Origin: a virus
Reading direction: 5' to 3' (one strand)
Length of the DNA: 39,076 nt
IMG/VR virus record: IMGVR_UViG_3300009093_000082
Span: 1-39,076 of that record
Numbering within the stretch: position 1 is the stretch's first letter; each line of letters starts with the position of its first letter. Position numbers and translations under genes: made by a program. Below are positions 36,931 to 39,076 of this stretch, one piece after another. A model generated the notes under the pieces. That model had not been told where the DNA came from. It searched no databases and worked only from the letters and a program-made list of their open reading frames with translations.

Positions 36931-37431
36931 ATGAAGATTAAAGTTTTGTCTTTGTGGCAGCCATGGGCAGAAGCAATTCGCGTAGGAGCGAAGCAAGTAG
37001 AGACGCGCTCATGGTTGACAGGTTATCGCGGTTGGCTTGCGATTCATGCCGCCAAAAAATCTGTCGAATCGGCAATCCGTCAATCGTGCGGATCAGACGC
37101 AGATGGGTTTAAAGACTTTGCGAAACATTGGGTAGGCGATCTCGACAAGCTAGATTTAGGCGCAGCCATCTGCATTGTGAAACTCACCGATTGTCGGCCA
37201 ACAGAAGCTCTCAGGGAAGAAATCGGAGAGGATGAGGAATTGTGGGGAAATTATGACGATGGCCGCTGGGGATGGATGCTAGACGGTGGCCCAGTGATCG
37301 ACCTCAATCCGGCGATTCCATTACGAGGCCATCAAGGGCTGTTTGATTGGGAAGTTCCGGAAGAAATTGCCCAGAGAATCAAGCGGTGGGACGAAGGCGG
37401 ATCACTGGAAAAGTTAGTCCGTGGCGCGTGA
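36931..37431 (+). CDS. ASCH-domain protein (166 aa)
   Basis: MKIKVLSLWQPWAEAIRVGA KQVETRSWLTGYRGWLAIHA is the ASCH/EVE-like opening (S-L-x-x-P-W-A-x-x-I-x-x-G-x-K-x-x-E-x-R). The rest (GAAICIVKLTDC ... GPVIDLNPAIPLRGHQGLFDW) matches the phage ASCH proteins known to bind RNA or modified nucleotides. It is uninterrupted, unlike the ASCH protein at 20052. Confidence 0.85.
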   Translation: MKIKVLSLWQPWAEAIRVGAKQVETRSWLTGYRGWLAIHAAKKSVESAIRQSCGSDADGFKDFAKHWVGDLDKLDLGAAICIVKLTDCRPTEALREEIGEDEELWGNYDDGRWGWMLDGGPVIDLNPAIPLRGHQGLFDWEVPEEIAQRIKRWDEGGSLEKLVRGA

Positions 37432-37477
37432 TGGGGTTCCATGGTGGGGCTCAGGGGGACGCATAGAGGGGGAACAA

Positions 37478-37606
37478 ATGAAATTCATGGATTTACTTCG
37501 TTCGGCGTGCACCAAGAACTTGAAGAATCTGACTGCCGAAGAATTCCTGACCGTGGCAGCGTGGCATGAATTTCTGAGATATGGCGGAGATGATCCGAGA
37601 AGCTAG
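37478..37606 (+). CDS. Miniprotein (42 aa)
   Basis: MKFMDLLRSACTKNLKNLTA then EEFLTVAAWHEFLRYGGDDP. Helical. GGGGGAA lies 5 bases upstream. Overlaps the end of the convergent secreted-protein gene by 4 bases. Confidence 0.5.
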   Translation: MKFMDLLRSACTKNLKNLTAEEFLTVAAWHEFLRYGGDDPRS

Positions 37607-38055
37607 GGCAGCTTGGCCACTTTGTACACAACGTGCAGTTCATTATGCTGGTGGGCCGTGTCATTCACGTAATCTCCTGTCACTGCTACTCGGTTGCCTA
37701 CTTTTATTCCTGGAAAGCTCTGGCTAAATCCTTTGCACGCCTGTACTGCATCCTTTTGTGTTGGCCGGTTTACGCAAATTGGCTCAAAGACTAAATCGCC
37801 AAACTCGTGCTTCATGTTGGCTGAATTCAGCATGTACTCGAATTGTTTATCCACTTTCAGGAAGCAATGCAAATCTCCGTCGTGCTCTTTGCGGCAGGCG
37901 CGGTCTATTGTTCCTGTGACCGTGACGCACTTTTTTATTACGTGCAAGCGTGATTTGTTGTAGACGTGGTTCCAGAGTGTAGCATCACATTGCCCGAAGG
38001 CAGAGGCTGAAATAAGCAGTAGAAATGCGGCGTTTAGAGTGTATGATGTTTTCAT
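37603..38055 (-). CDS. Secreted cysteine-rich OB-like protein (150 aa)
   Basis: A signal peptide MKTSYTLNAAFLLLISASAF is followed by a mature part with six Cys and the pattern CVTVTGTI...DGDLHCFLKVD... and VGNRVAVTGDYVND...HNELHVV, which resembles a small OB-type beta-barrel known from secreted proteins of Gram-negative soil bacteria. It is on the minus strand inside a plus-strand region, so it is probably an independently expressed moron gene from the host pool. No phage function assigned. Confidence 0.7.
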   Translation of the reverse strand: MKTSYTLNAAFLLLISASAFGQCDATLWNHVYNKSRLHVIKKCVTVTGTIDRACRKEHDGDLHCFLKVDKQFEYMLNSANMKHEFGDLVFEPICVNRPTQKDAVQACKGFSQSFPGIKVGNRVAVTGDYVNDTAHQHNELHVVYKVAKLP

Positions 38056-38067
38056 AGAGAGGGTAGC

Positions 38068-38496
38068 TTGCTAGAATTATTCCCAGTCATTGACGTTGAA
38101 GGGTTGTTGAAGCGCATTCCACGCCCCGAACGTTCGGGTTACATCTCAGTGGTAGTTATGCTGTTCTCGCTTTATACGATTCTTCATCCACATTTCGGGG
38201 GCATTGATTGCGGTAGATTTTCTCTATATCCCTGCGCCGTGGCCAAAGAAGAAATTACACAAGAGGAAAAGAAACATGTAACACTTCTATATTTCGGCAG
38301 AGGCCATGGAGGAACAGAAGACTTTTGCCACCTGGACATGCGCGCCGTGGAAGAACGCCACCATTGGATTAGACGGTTTTGCAGTCCGACATTCGCAGTT
38401 AAAAAATCCGACATTAGCAGGGAAGGATTATGGGGCGTAACCATCGACAAATGGAGCAAGACCGATATGATACACTACCCCAGATTCAGATACTAG
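38068..38496 (+). CDS. Doubtful ORF between moron and endolysin
   Basis: 142-codon frame from a TTG (MLELFPVIDVEGLLKRIPRP...); another frame nearby codes MEEQKTFATWTCAPWKNATI (38308 on), and a third ends in I-A-V-D-F-L-Y-I-P-A-P-W-P-K-K-K. None has a clear family or strong Shine-Dalgarno, so which one is translated cannot be decided from sequence. Confidence 0.3.
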   Translation: MLELFPVIDVEGLLKRIPRPERSGYISVVVMLFSLYTILHPHFGGIDCGRFSLYPCAVAKEEITQEEKKHVTLLYFGRGHGGTEDFCHLDMRAVEERHHWIRRFCSPTFAVKKSDISREGLWGVTIDKWSKTDMIHYPRFRY

Positions 38497-38558
38497 ATGG
38501 GAAGAACGCTGGCATTGTCCCAAGTCGCAAAGCAAATTTGACGGCATACAACTTAACT

Positions 38559-38575
38559 AGCACCAATAAGGTGCT
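38559..38575 (-). terminator. Hairpin overlapping the endolysin stop
   Basis: AGCACC-AATAA-GGTGCT is a perfect 6-bp stem; on the minus strand it is followed by only a weak T-rich run. It may end endolysin transcription, or be a bidirectional site between the convergent units. Confidence 0.35.
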
Positions 38576-39072
38576 CACACGTTCTCAACTTCTGGCACGT
38601 TCGGCACTATGGCATCCCACACTCCCTGTAAGCCGCCTTTAGTGTAAAGCTCTCGCACTTCGGTATCAGGCGCACCTTCAGGAAATTGCGTTTTAAGCTG
38701 GAAATGCGGAGCATCTACGAACCTTACCCAATTAGCTCCTGAAACAAGGCCCACTGCTACCCCAGCGGCTTCCATGGCCTTCCATTGCGGGTGTGAGGCA
38801 TTCCAGTCAATAGAGCCGTCCTTATTTTCTGGCGCACAATCTACGGCACAGCCAAAGCAATGCCAACTTTGCCCACCTTTGGCGTTCGTTACGATCTTGC
38901 CCGGAGCCGTGCGTCCTTGAGCGTACAGCGCGTCTTGCTCTGCTACTGTGCGCAGACCTTGGACAACGATTATGGTTATCCCTTGAGCGGCAAGGGCTTC
39001 GGCCATAGACCTGACCTTTGCCGCCAAAATGGGATTTACTTTAGAGAGAAGTGCTTCACTGTGAGGATTCAT
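38575..39072 (-). CDS. Endolysin: L-alanyl-D-glutamate peptidase (M15/VanY type)
   Basis: 165 residues from MNPHSEALLSKVNPILAAKV. The M15 motif SWHCFGCAVD places zinc ligands at His71 and Asp78, and APHFQL gives His123; GLRTVAEQDALYAQGRT is the conserved peptide-binding helix. These endolysins cleave the stem peptide bond of peptidoglycan (as in ListeriaPly500 or T5 endolysin). It would act with the holin candidate at 9101-9529. Upstream sequence is off the window. Confidence 0.93.
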   Translation of the reverse strand: MNPHSEALLSKVNPILAAKVRSMAEALAAQGITIIVVQGLRTVAEQDALYAQGRTAPGKIVTNAKGGQSWHCFGCAVDCAPENKDGSIDWNASHPQWKAMEAAGVAVGLVSGANWVRFVDAPHFQLKTQFPEGAPDTEVRELYTKGGLQGVWDAIVPNVPEVENV

Positions 39073-39076
39073 TATG

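Noticed and set aside
1-39076. Circular genome joining the two window edges
   Set aside because: Joining the ends would fuse the cut virion gene in frame to the endolysin without a stop, and no structural genes such as terminase or capsid are present. The window is more likely a fragment of a longer contig.

Overview
The window is part of a temperate tailed-phage or prophage genome from an uncultured bacterium. Diagnostic genes are a pectate-lyase-fold tailspike, an M15 endolysin, a tyrosine integrase next to a tRNA-derived attachment site, an ERF annealing protein with a YqaJ-type exonuclease, a DnaB-like helicase with a replication-initiation partner, a phage-type adenine methylase and a NusG-like factor. 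I see no large terminase, portal, major capsid or tape-measure gene, so the window covers the tail end, lysis genes and early/control half and continues beyond both edges. The host is unclear. The promoters I can see are sigma70-like (TTGACA, 17-bp spacers), and a seven-helix membrane protein and a secreted cysteine-rich protein look like cargo from a diderm host. Acidobacteriota is a guess from protein style only.

Layout. 1-6043 (minus): a cut virion gene, the tailspike and a chain of small overlapping genes, ending with a DUF5681-like gene. 6064-7732 (plus): an inserted-looking cassette of an unknown protein, an HNH nuclease and a serine recombinase behind a promoter with a dyad. 7710-8147 (minus) and 8190-9123 (plus): small genes, including a promoter whose whole spacer is a perfect palindrome. 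9101-12292 (minus): a holin candidate, small zinc proteins, a lipoprotein and, at the head, a NusG/RfaH-like protein. 12434-30551 (minus): a long early operon of mostly tiny genes coupled by 4-nt overlaps, containing two TnpB elements, Dam, DUF1064, an ASCH protein carrying an in-frame HNH nuclease, DnaB, a replication protein, YqaJ and ERF, then a pentanucleotide repeat array behind a truncated gene. 30211-31996: the control region, with the attachment site (3' half of a tRNA-Val), a leaderless HTH gene, the integrase and several operator-like dyads, one strikingly like the lambda OL1 operator. 31999-37606 (plus): the rightward early operon of small genes. 37603-39072: a secreted moron gene, a doubtful ORF and the endolysin.

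How it fits together. Two divergent transcription units leave the 30.5-32.0 kb control region. The leftward unit starts at a leaderless HTH gene and feeds recombination and replication genes. The attachment site lies inside this unit, just after the HTH gene, so integration would cut the recombination operon from its promoter. The NusG-like gene heads the lysis/tail-side unit and is a natural candidate for promoting its read-through. Zinc-ribbon miniproteins are unusually numerous throughout.
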